Below, one piece after another: positions 53,604 through 62,637 of a stretch of DNA of 64,000 bases; the stretch's first letter is position 1; every line of letters starts with the position of its first letter. The translations under genes were made by a program, and so were the position numbers. Source of the DNA: Chaetoceros tenuissimus (taxonomy: Eukaryota > Bacillariophyta > Thalassiosirophyceae > Chaetocerotales > Chaetocerotaceae); contig BLLK01000069.1 of assembly GCA_021927905.1 (NCBI GenBank), positions 2,666,001 to 2,730,000 of the forward strand, read 5' to 3'. Under the pieces are notes generated by a model. It saw only the letters and a program-made list of their open reading frames with translations. It was not told the origin of the DNA and ran no database searches.

Positions 53604-54737
53604 TATTCCAACGTAGTCTTTTGTGCAATATTATGGTAATAGGAGTAGAATGCAACAAGTCAGGTTGAAATCGGTTTGTTTGTTTTTTCCTTTCGAAACT
53701 ACGAATAAGTAAATGATAGTACATAGTAGGTTCACCCTATTTTGTAAAAAGGGCAGCACTTAGCTTATGTTAGAATGTCTGTACAATAGACAATAGAATG
53801 GTCCTAGGTAGAGTGTCTTTTACTTGCAGACAGTCTGACCTTCTATCCGTCAATCATGTCAAGTAGGTAGTTACAATTGTGAGAATGAACGAATCATCTT
53901 CACCCATTTAGAGTCAACAGTTAGTAGTGCGACGCGAACAATAGAACGGAGCGAATCATTTCACCCCGTTGGGGTCATCTGTTTGTAGTGTGACGCGAAC
54001 GCACGAACGCACGGAAAAATAAACGGGGTAAGGAATCGGTTCCCTGACAAACCGATAATAAAAATATGAAATAGACTACACACAATACACAAAGCTGCTC
54101 CACCCCTTATTTATTAAAAGCCCCCTGTGCATGAATGACCTGATTATCTCATCCACGAAACAAGTTTGTGGTCAAAGTCCCAATGCATGCGGACAGGAGG
54201 ACAAACTCGTCCTACGAAAAGACTATCAAGAAAACAAGATTGAAAAAACCTTTCCAACTTGAACCTTTCCTCATACCGGATCTTGTTCAAATAAATCAAA
54301 AAGAGTAAAATAAAAAGGTTCAAACTCGTGATACATAAATCTGAAACAAAACAGTTTGAAGAACCTCCTTGAGATTTGTATTACTTGTGGATGTTTTCTC
54401 TCTTTTTGCTAGTTCCTGTAGCTGGTACCCACGCATTTTTACCTTTTTGTTCACAAACGGGTCATAATGTCTAGAAGAAAGATACACGTCTACTTTTGTC
54501 TAAACGTTTACTATTTTCCTCGATATTCCTTTAATTTACTAATTTATAATACCCTTCCCTGCTTGAATCTAAACTTCTCCGTTTTCACCGGACTACTTAT
54601 TCTGATTCCTTCTTCTGGTGAAATGGTTGACTGGGAAATGTTGGGGTTTACGTACAGTTGGCACAATCTCATAAACACAACTTTACAACGACATAACTTT
54701 ACAACGTTGAAAGTTCATATTACTCCTATTCCAAGAA
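53604..54737. other. Long intergenic region with a ~60-bp tandem repeat pair
   Basis: The largest gene-free gap in the window (1134 bp). It holds the 5' flanks of the thioesterase and the RanBP2-type gene, and the repeat pair at 53881-54001. An open frame at 54467-54793 is not supported as a gene. No tRNA seen. Confidence 0.5.
53881..54001. repeat. Imperfect ~60-bp direct repeat, two copies
   Basis: Both copies share the order GAATCAT..TTCACCC...GTCA...GTTAGTAGTG/GTTTGTAGTG...GACGCGAAC. The second copy contains a small hairpin (ACCCCGTTGGGGT) and is followed by CGAACGCACGAACGCAC. No coding potential; function unknown. Confidence 0.7.
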
Positions 54738-55496
54738 ATGGTGTCTATGGAATTGCTAACGCCGCCGGAGGAATGTGGAAAGAAACTATATGATCTACAG
54801 AGCAGTAGGGGAAGCACAAAGATCAACTATAACAAAATCCAGCTTCAAGTACTAAATCACTACACTCCAGCTAGGAATCAACTGATGAGGAACGACAGAG
54901 AGCAAAACAGCGAGCACCTAATGGATATGCATCATCAACATTTGCAAGGAGACCAATTCATGAGAAATAGAAGTCTATCTTATTCAAGAGAAGAAAGAGA
55001 CATGTTTGGTTCCCCTCAATCAGCAGTTGAAGAAGGAAGAACCCATTTACCCGTGTACAACAAAAAAAGAGAATATCATCATCTACAATCACAAGAGCCG
55101 TCTACTGTGAAAAGATCCGCATCTCCTCGCACAGACCTTGAGGAGAATAAGGGTATGGAATGTGCCACACTTGCTTCTGGAGATCCAGAAAAGAAAGCCT
55201 CAAACCAACAGGGCAAGAAGGTTAACCACGAACAAAATAAAAATGAAGAACTTCGATGGCGCTGTGAACTTTGTACATTTTTGAACAAAACAACCGATAA
55301 GGAGTGTTTCCTTTGTCTTTGCTCTGTTATACCGAGCTCTGAAAAGGATTTCATCACTTCCTCCAACGCATTACTGGAAAATGCAGAAGCTGCCAACGAG
55401 AGGGTTGTCAAGCCTTGGCACTGCAAATATTGCACTCATATGAATATGTGGAAAAAAGACATTTGTAATCTTTGTTCTACACCTCGTGATTCGTGA
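54738..55496 (+). CDS. Protein with two C-terminal RanBP2/NZF-type zinc fingers
   Basis: 252-aa protein (ATG at 54738; another in-frame Met three codons on). Residues 1-165 are polar and unstructured with Gln, His, Arg and Glu. Two zinc fingers follow. The first at ~173-192 reads WRCELCTFLN...CFLC; the second at ~227-246 reads WHCKYCTHMN...CNLC. Both fit W-x-C-x2-C-x3-N-x6-C-x2-C. This finger class binds ubiquitin (NZF) or single-stranded RNA. The Thr-Phe dipeptide typical of ubiquitin-binding NZF is present in the first finger (CTF) and changed to Thr-His in the second. Further upstream exons cannot be excluded. Confidence 0.78.
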   Translation: MVSMELLTPPEECGKKLYDLQSSRGSTKINYNKIQLQVLNHYTPARNQLMRNDREQNSEHLMDMHHQHLQGDQFMRNRSLSYSREERDMFGSPQSAVEEGRTHLPVYNKKREYHHLQSQEPSTVKRSASPRTDLEENKGMECATLASGDPEKKASNQQGKKVNHEQNKNEELRWRCELCTFLNKTTDKECFLCLCSVIPSSEKDFITSSNALLENAEAANERVVKPWHCKYCTHMNMWKKDICNLCSTPRDS

Positions 55497-55821
55497 GAGA
55501 TACCAGGATTTCGATGATAATATCTAAACGTGCAAAAAATGTAAAGTAATGAATTCATACAAAAATATCTGTTTGTATGTTTACGATAACATGATAGACC
55601 TCGACTACGAGAACACATTGATAAATATGATGATATATTATTATAAAAGGTTTATTAGAGTAGATATAGTAAAAGAGTGAGCAGATGTTCTGCGCTTCTA
55701 TCAGTGGAGTATGACCTTTATAACATATCATATTAGTAAAAACCTTGTTACATTATGTTGTTGTATGTTACTGAGTACCAAATACCAATGGAATACGACA
55801 GTTACATTGAGTCGAACTTGC
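55497..55821. other. Convergent 3' region (RanBP2-type gene / RPT1)
   Basis: AT-rich 3' flanks of two converging genes. No gene or structured element seen. Confidence 0.45.
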
Positions 55822-57277
55822 TTAGTTGTAAACCATGTACTTTGGAGTCGAACTAAACTTTTTATAGCCCTTGACGACCTTGTTCACTGAGTCAAGGAAG
55901 TCCTTTTCACTCACACTCTTTCTCCTTGCTCTGATGGCATACATACCTGCTTCTGTACAGACACTGTGTAATTCAGCACCGGTCGTGTTTGGACAAAGAC
56001 GTGCAATCAACTCAAAACGAATATCTCTGTCACAATTCATTCTCTTGGAGTGAATCTTGAGGATATGGCCACGCCCTTCTAGATCAGGTAGTCCGAATTC
56101 TACCTTACGATCCAAACGTCCAGGACGCAAAAGGGCTGGATCAAGAGTATCAGGACGATTTGTTGCCATCAGTACCTTGATATTTCCTCTAGCATCAAAT
56201 CCATCTAACTCAGTAACAATTTGAAGCATTGTTCTCTGTACTTCATTATCACTTCCATTATCATCTCCACCACCTCTTGCACCTCCAATTGCATCTACTT
56301 CATCAAAGAAAACAATACAGGCTCTCTTGGATCGCGCCATGGTGAACAATTCTCTCACCATTCGCGCACCTTCTCCTACATACTTTTGAACTAGCTCACT
56401 TCCAATAACACGAATGAAGCACGCATCTGTTCTATTCGCAACCGCACGAGCACTCAAAGTCTTTCCAGTTCCTGGAGGTCCATAAAGAAGGATACCCTTT
56501 GGAGGATCAATTCCCAAAGCAACAAATCTTTCTGGATGCAACAATGGAGTTTCAAGTACTTCACGTAACTTTTCCATTGCATCTTTTGCACCTCCAACGT
56601 CTTCATATGTTACATCTGGCTTATCTTCCACAGTCATGAGTGAGACTGTTGGATCAATTTTAGGTGGTAAAGGAATTTGAATGCTATACTTTGATCTATC
56701 CACACCCACTCTCATTCCCTCTTCAATATCAGTAGGAGCAACCTTTTCTCCAAGACCAACAACAAATTTTGCAATTTGCTTTACATTGATGACATATTTA
56801 TTTCCAGCAGCATTAGACGAGTTCATAGCATTTGCCATGTCACGATTCCCCGACGCTTCATTTTCACCTTCCTCTCCAGCAATAATTTTGGTACATCTTG
56901 CAACTTGCAAAGGTGCCTCTTCGGACATCATTTGCTTATCACCTACTAAATCCCATTGGGAAGGAGGACTGAGTCCTGTATCTGATTCTTTGATTCCAAT
57001 TAGATCTTTGACGGTTTGCTGATGTTTTTTAATTTCCTCCTCTGCGTTTTTGATTGCGGTTGCGTATGGTCCTAGACCATATGTTTTCAAAAGAGCGATA
57101 TCTCCCTCATCTAATGGTGGTGCGACGTCTTTGTCATCCTTTGATAGATGAATTGAAAGCAAGGTAAGAACACATGATGACTATGGATATCAACTTCTTC
57201 ATGTCAATGGAATTATGTATGCTTACCTCCTCATCGTAATCATTAACATTTTTGGTTTGGCATTCACCTGCACTCAT
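55822..57277 (-). CDS. RPT1: 26S proteasome regulatory ATPase RPT1 (PSMC2)
   Basis: AAA ATPase of the proteasome base that unfolds and threads ubiquitinated substrates. Exons 57227-57277 and 55822-57138 (88-nt intron) give 455 aa. RPT1-specific blocks: [54 protein letters not shown] core: Walker A GPPGTGKT (~236), Walker [13 protein letters not shown], and the arginine-finger region [11 protein letters not shown]. The C terminus YMVYN fits the family (yeast and human end in YN). A ~15-residue insert before [12 protein letters not shown] is lineage-specific. The small first exon [17 protein letters not shown] is less certain than the rest. Confidence 0.95.
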
Positions 57278-57721
57278 GTTTGGAAAGTATATATTATGTC
57301 GGGTTGACGGTTCAAGTGTATTTCTTTGTAAATGATAGAACAGTATCAACAAAGTACAGTAGGTAGATACTCAATACCTCTCGAAGCAACAGCAGTGTTG
57401 TCGGCTTTGTTCCTTTGCCTTCTTCTTCCATCTAAAAAACGTCCCCCTTTTCTGGAGGGTGTCATTCAACGTAAAAAGGAAATATAGAATAACCTATTAG
57501 TATCCTTTCCACAATGACGTTGACGAACACGTACTACCAGCACTCATTTTTGTTTTTCTTCTGTTTCTTGTTTCTTCTTGTGCCACCTTTTGATTCAATG
57601 ACTAAGATCTAAATAGATAAATCAAGTTTCATGTTGCTGATCTAGCACTAGCATCATCAGCCACAGTCAGGATTCCAACTCATCAAAACATTTGAGTCAT
57701 TCAACACTGAACAGAGGAACA
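57278..57721. promoter_or_regulatory. Divergent intergenic region (RPT1 / ferredoxin-like)
   Basis: 5' flanks of both genes. An open frame extends from 57692 but the first ATG is at 57722. No recognised operator. Confidence 0.4.
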
Positions 57722-58192
57722 ATGATGTCAAGGAATACATTCTTTTCACTGTCGTCAGCAGCTGTAGCGCTTTTTTGGATTACATCAGAAGTTCATGCTT
57801 TTTCTGCAAACAATCCAACAACGATACGCGTATGTACAGGTTCAAGCTGTATGTCAAAATGTAGAGCAGGGTTTAATCCAATCAAATCGTTTGAAAATTT
57901 AAAGAAGGAAAATGAAGATGTAAATGTACAAATTGAGGAAACTTTTTGTATGAATCAATGTAAACGGGGGCCTAACTTACGACTATTTCAAAACGACCAA
58001 GTACTGACATTTGATGGTGAAGGTATAATGAATGATGTCGAAATGAAAAGGAAATCTTTTCAGATCATAGGATCTGATGAGAAAGTAGACATGTTGTGGA
58101 ATCTAATCAAGGACATACAGGATGGAAACGTTGATGCGAAGGAAAGTGGTGATGTTGAAAAGTTGACTGATATTATGCCAGCAAAGAAGTAA
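57722..58192 (+). CDS. Plastid-type thioredoxin-like [2Fe-2S] ferredoxin
   Basis: 156-aa protein from the ATG at 57722. The leader (residues ~1-27) ends VHAF|SANN, a diatom plastid-type cleavage motif. The body has RVCTGSSCMSKCRAG and, ~40 residues later, EETFCMNQCKRGPNLRL. The cysteine spacing C-x4-C ... C-x3-C is that of the thioredoxin-like [2Fe-2S] family found in NuoE/HoxE-type and stand-alone plastid proteins. It likely binds one 2Fe-2S cluster for electron transfer or sensing in the plastid. The partner is unknown. Converges on the next gene, 69 nt between stops. Confidence 0.8.
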   Translation: MMSRNTFFSLSSAAVALFWITSEVHAFSANNPTTIRVCTGSSCMSKCRAGFNPIKSFENLKKENEDVNVQIEETFCMNQCKRGPNLRLFQNDQVLTFDGEGIMNDVEMKRKSFQIIGSDEKVDMLWNLIKDIQDGNVDAKESGDVEKLTDIMPAKK

Positions 58193-58261
58193 TAACTACA
58201 TAAAAGGTGGAATGTTGTTTGAGCTTGATGAAGGACAAGTTTGGTATATACCTTTGAATTA

Positions 58262-59441
58262 TTAATCTAATTCGTCCATTGCACCTGCAGCAACATGATG
58301 CCTCTCTCGTTCAACATCTTTTGTTGTATTTTGTACAGGAGTTGGTTTGACTTCTGGAACAGTGGTAGCACTTGTAGGTTGACTCCTCTCACTTTCTGGT
58401 TTCTTTGGTGGTTCATAGGTCTCACCTCTTGCTTCTGCTTCTTTCTTTCTCGCTTCTCTTTCAGCCCTTCTAGCCCTTCTAGCTGCTCTTCTTTCTTCCT
58501 TTGCAATTGCAGCTTCTTTCTTTTCCTGCTCCTTTCTTGCAGCTTTCATTTTCTTCTTCTCTTTCTTATGAGCGTCAGCTAATGCTCGACCCATAAAGTT
58601 TTCAATTTTTCCATTAGTAAATCTGAATAACCAAGAAACAACCATAGGACCAACATTTATACCATAGCTTCCAAGTGGTCCAGCACCACCCGTATTACCT
58701 GTTGCTGTCGCAAGCAGTGCTGCTGGACGTATTGGTATATGTGGTATTGGAAAAAAATATTCTGACTTCATGACCCATGATAAAAGTACTGATGCTGACA
58801 GCCAAAACTGTAGACAATTCACTCCTATTGTTAGCAATAATCCAAATGCTGCTTTAGGAGACCTAAATTCTACTATTCGACTGAATTCATATTTCTTCTT
58901 GTCTGTATAGACTTCGACATTGACACAGATTACTTCCCACGCATGAACAAAAAGTGGTTTGAACATTACTACAATGACACAAATCAATGCAACTATTATA
59001 CTTCTTCTCAACGCAACGCGTTTCTTCCTTTCTTTCTCCTTTTGTTCAGTACGATGTTCTTCGTAAGATAAAGCATTGATTAAATCCTTCTTATCAATCA
59101 TTTTTGCAATTTCATCTGCTCCATAACCTTTACAAGTATTAGAATGAGTCCATATATGCTTCAAATGGAAATGGAGATGAATTGTCATAATTGAACTCAC
59201 CATGTTCCCTCGTTAAACGTCTTTTGATATCACGTACTCTCATATCTGATATTTCTATTATAGATAATGTAGTCACGGGCTTTGAATCATCTGCCGTAAC
59301 CCAATCATAGACATAATTCTTGCCAGTTTCAAGTAAAGACGCCTCTGTAGTAGGAGTCTTTGTTGAAACATGAATAAGGCATATTGCTAAAATGATTGCT
59401 CTCAAGAGCGATATAAACTTTGACCTCTTTTTTGTTTTCAT
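58262..59441 (-). CDS. Multi-span membrane protein with Arg/Lys-rich tail
   Basis: Model: exons 59201-59441 and 58262-59127 (73-nt intron, phase 1), 368 aa. A signal peptide (residues ~12-33) precedes a short SAP-like helical segment (MRVRDIKRRLTREHGYGADE, then IAKMIDKKDLINAL), which splicing joins in frame. Two or three hydrophobic spans follow (IIVALICVIVVMFKPLFV, GLLLTIGVNCLQFWLSASVLL). The last ~110 residues are highly charged (ARKEQEKKEAA, RRAARRARRAEREARKK). An ER or organelle membrane location is inferred. The family is not recognised beyond the SAP/ARMET-like segment. Confidence 0.7.
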
Positions 59442-60168
59442 TTTATTTTCTTCAGTTTCTCCGTCCTACGTCAAATGGAATTTCTGAGGTGTTTTTTACT
59501 ATTCAATTGTAAATGAACCAAATATAGAAGGCAACACCCACATCAATTGATCACTTGAAATTTATATATTGGAAAAACGAAGAAGAAAGATGAGATTGTT
59601 GTGCGGTGTGCGGTTGTCACGTGTAGTAGAGCAGATGATGATTCATTCTTCTCTCTCTCCTTCTCATCTCTGACTATTTTACCTTAACGGTTTATAACGC
59701 GCAAGTTGAACTGACTCTACTAGCGGTCTTCGTTCCACAAAACTTTGTTGGCGAAACGAGAAGAACTCCATGGTTATGCAAATGTTCGGGAAGAAAGAAA
59801 AGATCGTTTATGAATGTACGATTTGAGGAAAAAGAGATGTGTTGCCCAAAATAGGAACCATCTCTGCATTGTAACGTATTTGCCAACTTGATTTTTGTCT
59901 GTCCTGTTTTTACATCATTCATTTGTATGAAGAAGCAGCAATGCTGGGACTTTCTAATGTGTGTTTTGTATCTACATTTCCTATGAAAACAAAAGAAGTG
60001 CAGTGATAAAAGAACTATAAGCTAAAAGAAACAGTTTGAGTTTATGTACTATGGTATTCGGTAAAGGACATTGTTCACTGGCTATTCTCTATTTGCCGAT
60101 ACAATCTAACGATGAACAGAGACAAACATCAATCCCTGCTTCATCTCATCACAGTCAAAGTACAATGT
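59442..60168. other. Intergenic region, no gene seen
   Basis: 5' flank of the 59441 gene and 3' flank of the plastid gene ending at 60169. An ACGTCA hexamer lies at 59468-59473, 27 bp before the first gene's start codon. CT-rich tract near 59650-59675. The minus-strand frame at 59692-59922 has no support. Confidence 0.5.
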
Positions 60169-60648
60169 TTACTTCTTCTTTGCCCACAATGGCTTGTCGT
60201 TATCGCCAGACCAGTCGTACTTAGTCTTAGCCATTCTGTGTCCAAGAGTATTCTTGTTCTTCTTCCACTCCTGGTTAAGGTCAGTTCCACGCTTGATGTA
60301 AAACTCAGTGTAGTCCTCAAAGACTCCAGCCTTAGCTACATTCCTAGCGTAGTTGTCTGCCTTCTTCTTAGCTTCACCCTTACGGATCTTGTCGAATTGC
60401 TCACGGGTCAATCCAGCAGGAACGTAAGAGTTGGAGGAAAGCTCTCCAACCTTTACGTTCTTTCCCTTACGTGCACCGTAATCGTTTTGGTCTGCCTTTG
60501 GAGCGAAAAGATCCATGTCGAAGATGGTCCTGAAGAAAGACTTCTTCTCAGCAGAGAGCTCGGTAGCAGCACGAGCTCCATTGGAAGAAGGTGCGAAAGC
60601 AGAAGCGGATGCAAGGGAAGCAGCGATGATAAGAGCGGAAGTCTTCAT
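60169..60648 (-). CDS. Small abundant plastid protein with ASAF|AP leader, unknown function
   Basis: 159 aa from the ATG at 60648. The leader MKTSALIIAASLASASAF|AP is a textbook diatom plastid presequence. The mature part is basic and has no membrane span: FDMDLFAPKADQNDYGAR, LTREQFDKIRKGEAKKKADN, LGHRMAKTKYDW. Codon choice is unlike its neighbours: AAG is used for nearly all Lys and C-ending codons are favoured for Asn, Asp, Tyr and Thr, a sign of very high expression. A role in the photosynthetic apparatus is plausible from expression and targeting, but no family is recognised. The upstream region carries a CRE-like ACGTCA. Confidence 0.85.
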   Translation of the reverse strand: MKTSALIIAASLASASAFAPSSNGARAATELSAEKKSFFRTIFDMDLFAPKADQNDYGARKGKNVKVGELSSNSYVPAGLTREQFDKIRKGEAKKKADNYARNVAKAGVFEDYTEFYIKRGTDLNQEWKKNKNTLGHRMAKTKYDWSGDNDKPLWAKKK

Positions 60649-60966
60649 GTTGATACAGATTGTGTAAACTTTGAAAGATACAAATTGTGAGAGAAGAAAG
60701 GTGAGAAAGTTGTTCTTCAAAGGATCTGACTCAATCCATCCGAAATCGTGTGGCATCGTCGCGCCATCATTATTTTACGTCATTTTCTGATCCAACAAGG
60801 ACAGTCTATAATGCTCATAACCTAAATAAATGTTAACGTAATACGTTAAAATTCAAATACCGAAATAAAAAATAAAATTAATTGAATTTTGTATGCGCCG
60901 ATTGTCTTGTTAAAATATGTACTACATACAATTTCCAATTGCAATACTTTTATTCTTTTGAATTCA
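60649..60966. promoter_or_regulatory. Upstream region of the plastid gene
   Basis: Contains the 5' flank of the gene at 60648 and the 3' end of the minus-strand gene ending at 60967. The CRE-like element at 60777-60782 is listed separately. The rest is AT-rich without features. Confidence 0.45.
60777..60782 (-). promoter_or_regulatory. CRE-like element (TGACGT) upstream of the plastid gene
   Basis: On the coding strand the site reads AATGACGTAAAA, about 130 bp before the start codon. TGACGT cores act as CO2/cAMP- and light-responsive bZIP sites in diatom carbonic-anhydrase promoters. Positional evidence only; the same hexamer occurs elsewhere in the window. Confidence 0.3.
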
Positions 60967-61575
60967 TTATATGTCAAATTTATCCATATTTTCAGTCCAC
61001 GAGCTTGACGAAAATGAGCCGTAGTTATTGCTCGGTGTTGCGAGATGAATGACATCACTGGTCTCAATTTCCAACTCAGTTTCACTAATCTCTTTCAGCA
61101 GATTTCTATAGATTCTCTTGTTTCTTAATTTCCGAATAGACTTGCTTGTCGAAATCAGACCTACCAAACTGACAAATGAAAACAAATGAAAACTAGGCCT
61201 TTTGTTTTTTCCATCTTTCCCACCTTGTCGAGCAAAAGTATGAGCTTCTGTTCCATTCTCTTCTGATAATGGTTTAAGATTAAATTGTGGAAGTATCACT
61301 TTTGTTCCTGTCCAATTACCTCGGACTAAATGCTCTGTAGCAATTTGATCAATACTGCCAATGTTTCTCAAGCTTCTTGAGGATTTCCCAAGCCATTTCT
61401 CTTTGTCGTCATGATTACTGTTCTCTAAGTCATGTTCATATGGGATTAAGATGACCTTTCTGCTGTGCGAATTCCTATTTAGATAATCTTGAACTTGAAT
61501 CTGGTCTGCATTACAGTTCGTGAGTTTCGTCGCCATAACGAGGAAGCAATTGAGATACAACAACATGTGTTTCAT
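60967..61575 (-). CDS. Small secreted or single-span protein, unknown
   Basis: 202 aa from the ATG at 61575; upstream the frame continues only with non-ATG codons. The N terminus (MKHMLLYLNCFLVMATKLTNC) looks like a signal peptide. A hydrophobic stretch near 135-150 (FHLFSFVSLVGLISTS) may span a membrane, followed by a basic segment (IRKLRNKRIYRN). No family recognised. It could be a short receptor-like or lineage-specific protein. Confidence 0.55.
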   Translation of the reverse strand: MKHMLLYLNCFLVMATKLTNCNADQIQVQDYLNRNSHSRKVILIPYEHDLENSNHDDKEKWLGKSSRSLRNIGSIDQIATEHLVRGNWTGTKVILPQFNLKPLSEENGTEAHTFARQGGKDGKNKRPSFHLFSFVSLVGLISTSKSIRKLRNKRIYRNLLKEISETELEIETSDVIHLATPSNNYGSFSSSSWTENMDKFDI

Positions 61576-61685
61576 ACTCGGACGTGTTTTGCATAAAGTC
61601 AACTTGCTAAAATGAAGTGAAAATTCTCTCCCTTGAAAGAATATATGAGTTGTCTATCCAATCCAATCAAATCAAATGACACAGT

Positions 61686-62231
61686 TCAAAGCCCCAGCCT
61701 GTCCAAGTCCATCCGACAAGGCTTTACTACATATTTGATGTAATTAGATAGATTTTCACTTTGAAAATGGTGGAAGTCCCAAGAACGTTCAAGGTCTAGT
61801 AAATCATTCCCAGCATTCCAAATGTAAACCTGTGTTTCTACTTTTTTGATTTCATCTCCATTCTTGAGAAAGATAGGTGTATTTTTCCTTATATAGTCTA
61901 CACCTTCATCTTCAAAGTAGTCAAAGATTTTCATCTCATTGTCTGAAAGACCTGTGATTAGCATACCCTCTACCGAACAAGACTGAAGTTGTTCCAAGGA
62001 TGGACAAGTCTCCAGAAAGTTTTCTGTATCATTGCATCCAGTCTCGATAACACCAGGATAACGCTGGCCAATCACTGGATGCCGAGAATATTTGTTCGGT
62101 GGAAGAAAAGCAGGTTTGTGAAATGTAGGCTCCCTACCAATCAGTGTAGAGACGACGTGCTCTGACATTAGAGTTCCATAGACAAAGCATGATGAAGTTG
62201 CTTTTATCTGATTCAAAGGTGACACAATCAT
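61686..62231 (-). CDS. Gamma-glutamylcyclotransferase (AIG2/GGACT-like)
   Basis: 181-aa protein of the AIG2-like fold. Blocks: CFVYGTLMSEHVVSTLIGR (substrate loop YGTL), RYPGVIE, VEGMLITGLSDNEM, and FDYFEDEGVDYIRK, whose Glu should be the catalytic acid/base. The family releases 5-oxoproline from gamma-glutamyl amines or peptides in the cytosol. No leader seen. The exact substrate (gamma-glutamylamine against glutathione-derived peptides) cannot be told. Confidence 0.85.
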   Translation of the reverse strand: MIVSPLNQIKATSSCFVYGTLMSEHVVSTLIGREPTFHKPAFLPPNKYSRHPVIGQRYPGVIETGCNDTENFLETCPSLEQLQSCSVEGMLITGLSDNEMKIFDYFEDEGVDYIRKNTPIFLKNGDEIKKVETQVYIWNAGNDLLDLERSWDFHHFQSENLSNYIKYVVKPCRMDLDRLGL

Positions 62232-62637
62232 TGCACACAGAAATGTTAATCAAAGTGGTCTATGAAGATACATCAGATGATCATCATCCATAAACCATCA
62301 ATCCATCTCTTTCTTCTCATTTTTCATTTCTCTCCCAAAAACAAGAGATGTTATTAAGTCCCACATTTTTCATTTTTAAAATAGAGCTATTTAGCTTGCA
62401 TTGGAAAAAAAAAGAAGTGTTCTGCATGCCCAAACCGAGCCATCTTACTTGGAGAAGCCGTTATCAGTGTGCAGCGAAATTGTCAATATACTTGCAACTC
62501 CAACCCTTTTACAAAACATTGGTAGATAGACATGAAAACAAATAGACTGAATTTAACCAGTAGCATCGTTAGAATTTAAAGTACAAAAGGGTCTGTAGAA
62601 AGATTTGTTTCTTTCTTGGAATTCATTTGCCTTAAAA
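62232..62637. promoter_or_regulatory. Divergent intergenic region (cyclotransferase / repeat protein)
   Basis: 5' flanks of both genes, about 400 bp. AT-rich with no recognised element. Confidence 0.4.

Noticed and set aside
54255-54330. Possible tRNA (GGTTCAAAC-like T-loop words)
   Set aside because: Flanking bases do not form the T stem, and no acceptor, D or anticodon arms can be drawn on either strand.
54467-54793. 108-codon plus-strand open frame ahead of the RanBP2-type gene
   Set aside because: Composition is that of AT-rich non-coding DNA, no domain is seen, and it overlaps the real start in another frame. It could at most be part of a 5' UTR.
59692-59922. 76-codon minus-strand open frame
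   Set aside because: No conserved feature and unusual composition; treated as chance.
60112-60690. 192-codon plus-strand open frame opposite the abundant plastid protein
   Set aside because: It is the antisense shadow of the codon-biased gene at 60169-60648. Strong bias in the real gene keeps the opposite frame open. No conserved motif.
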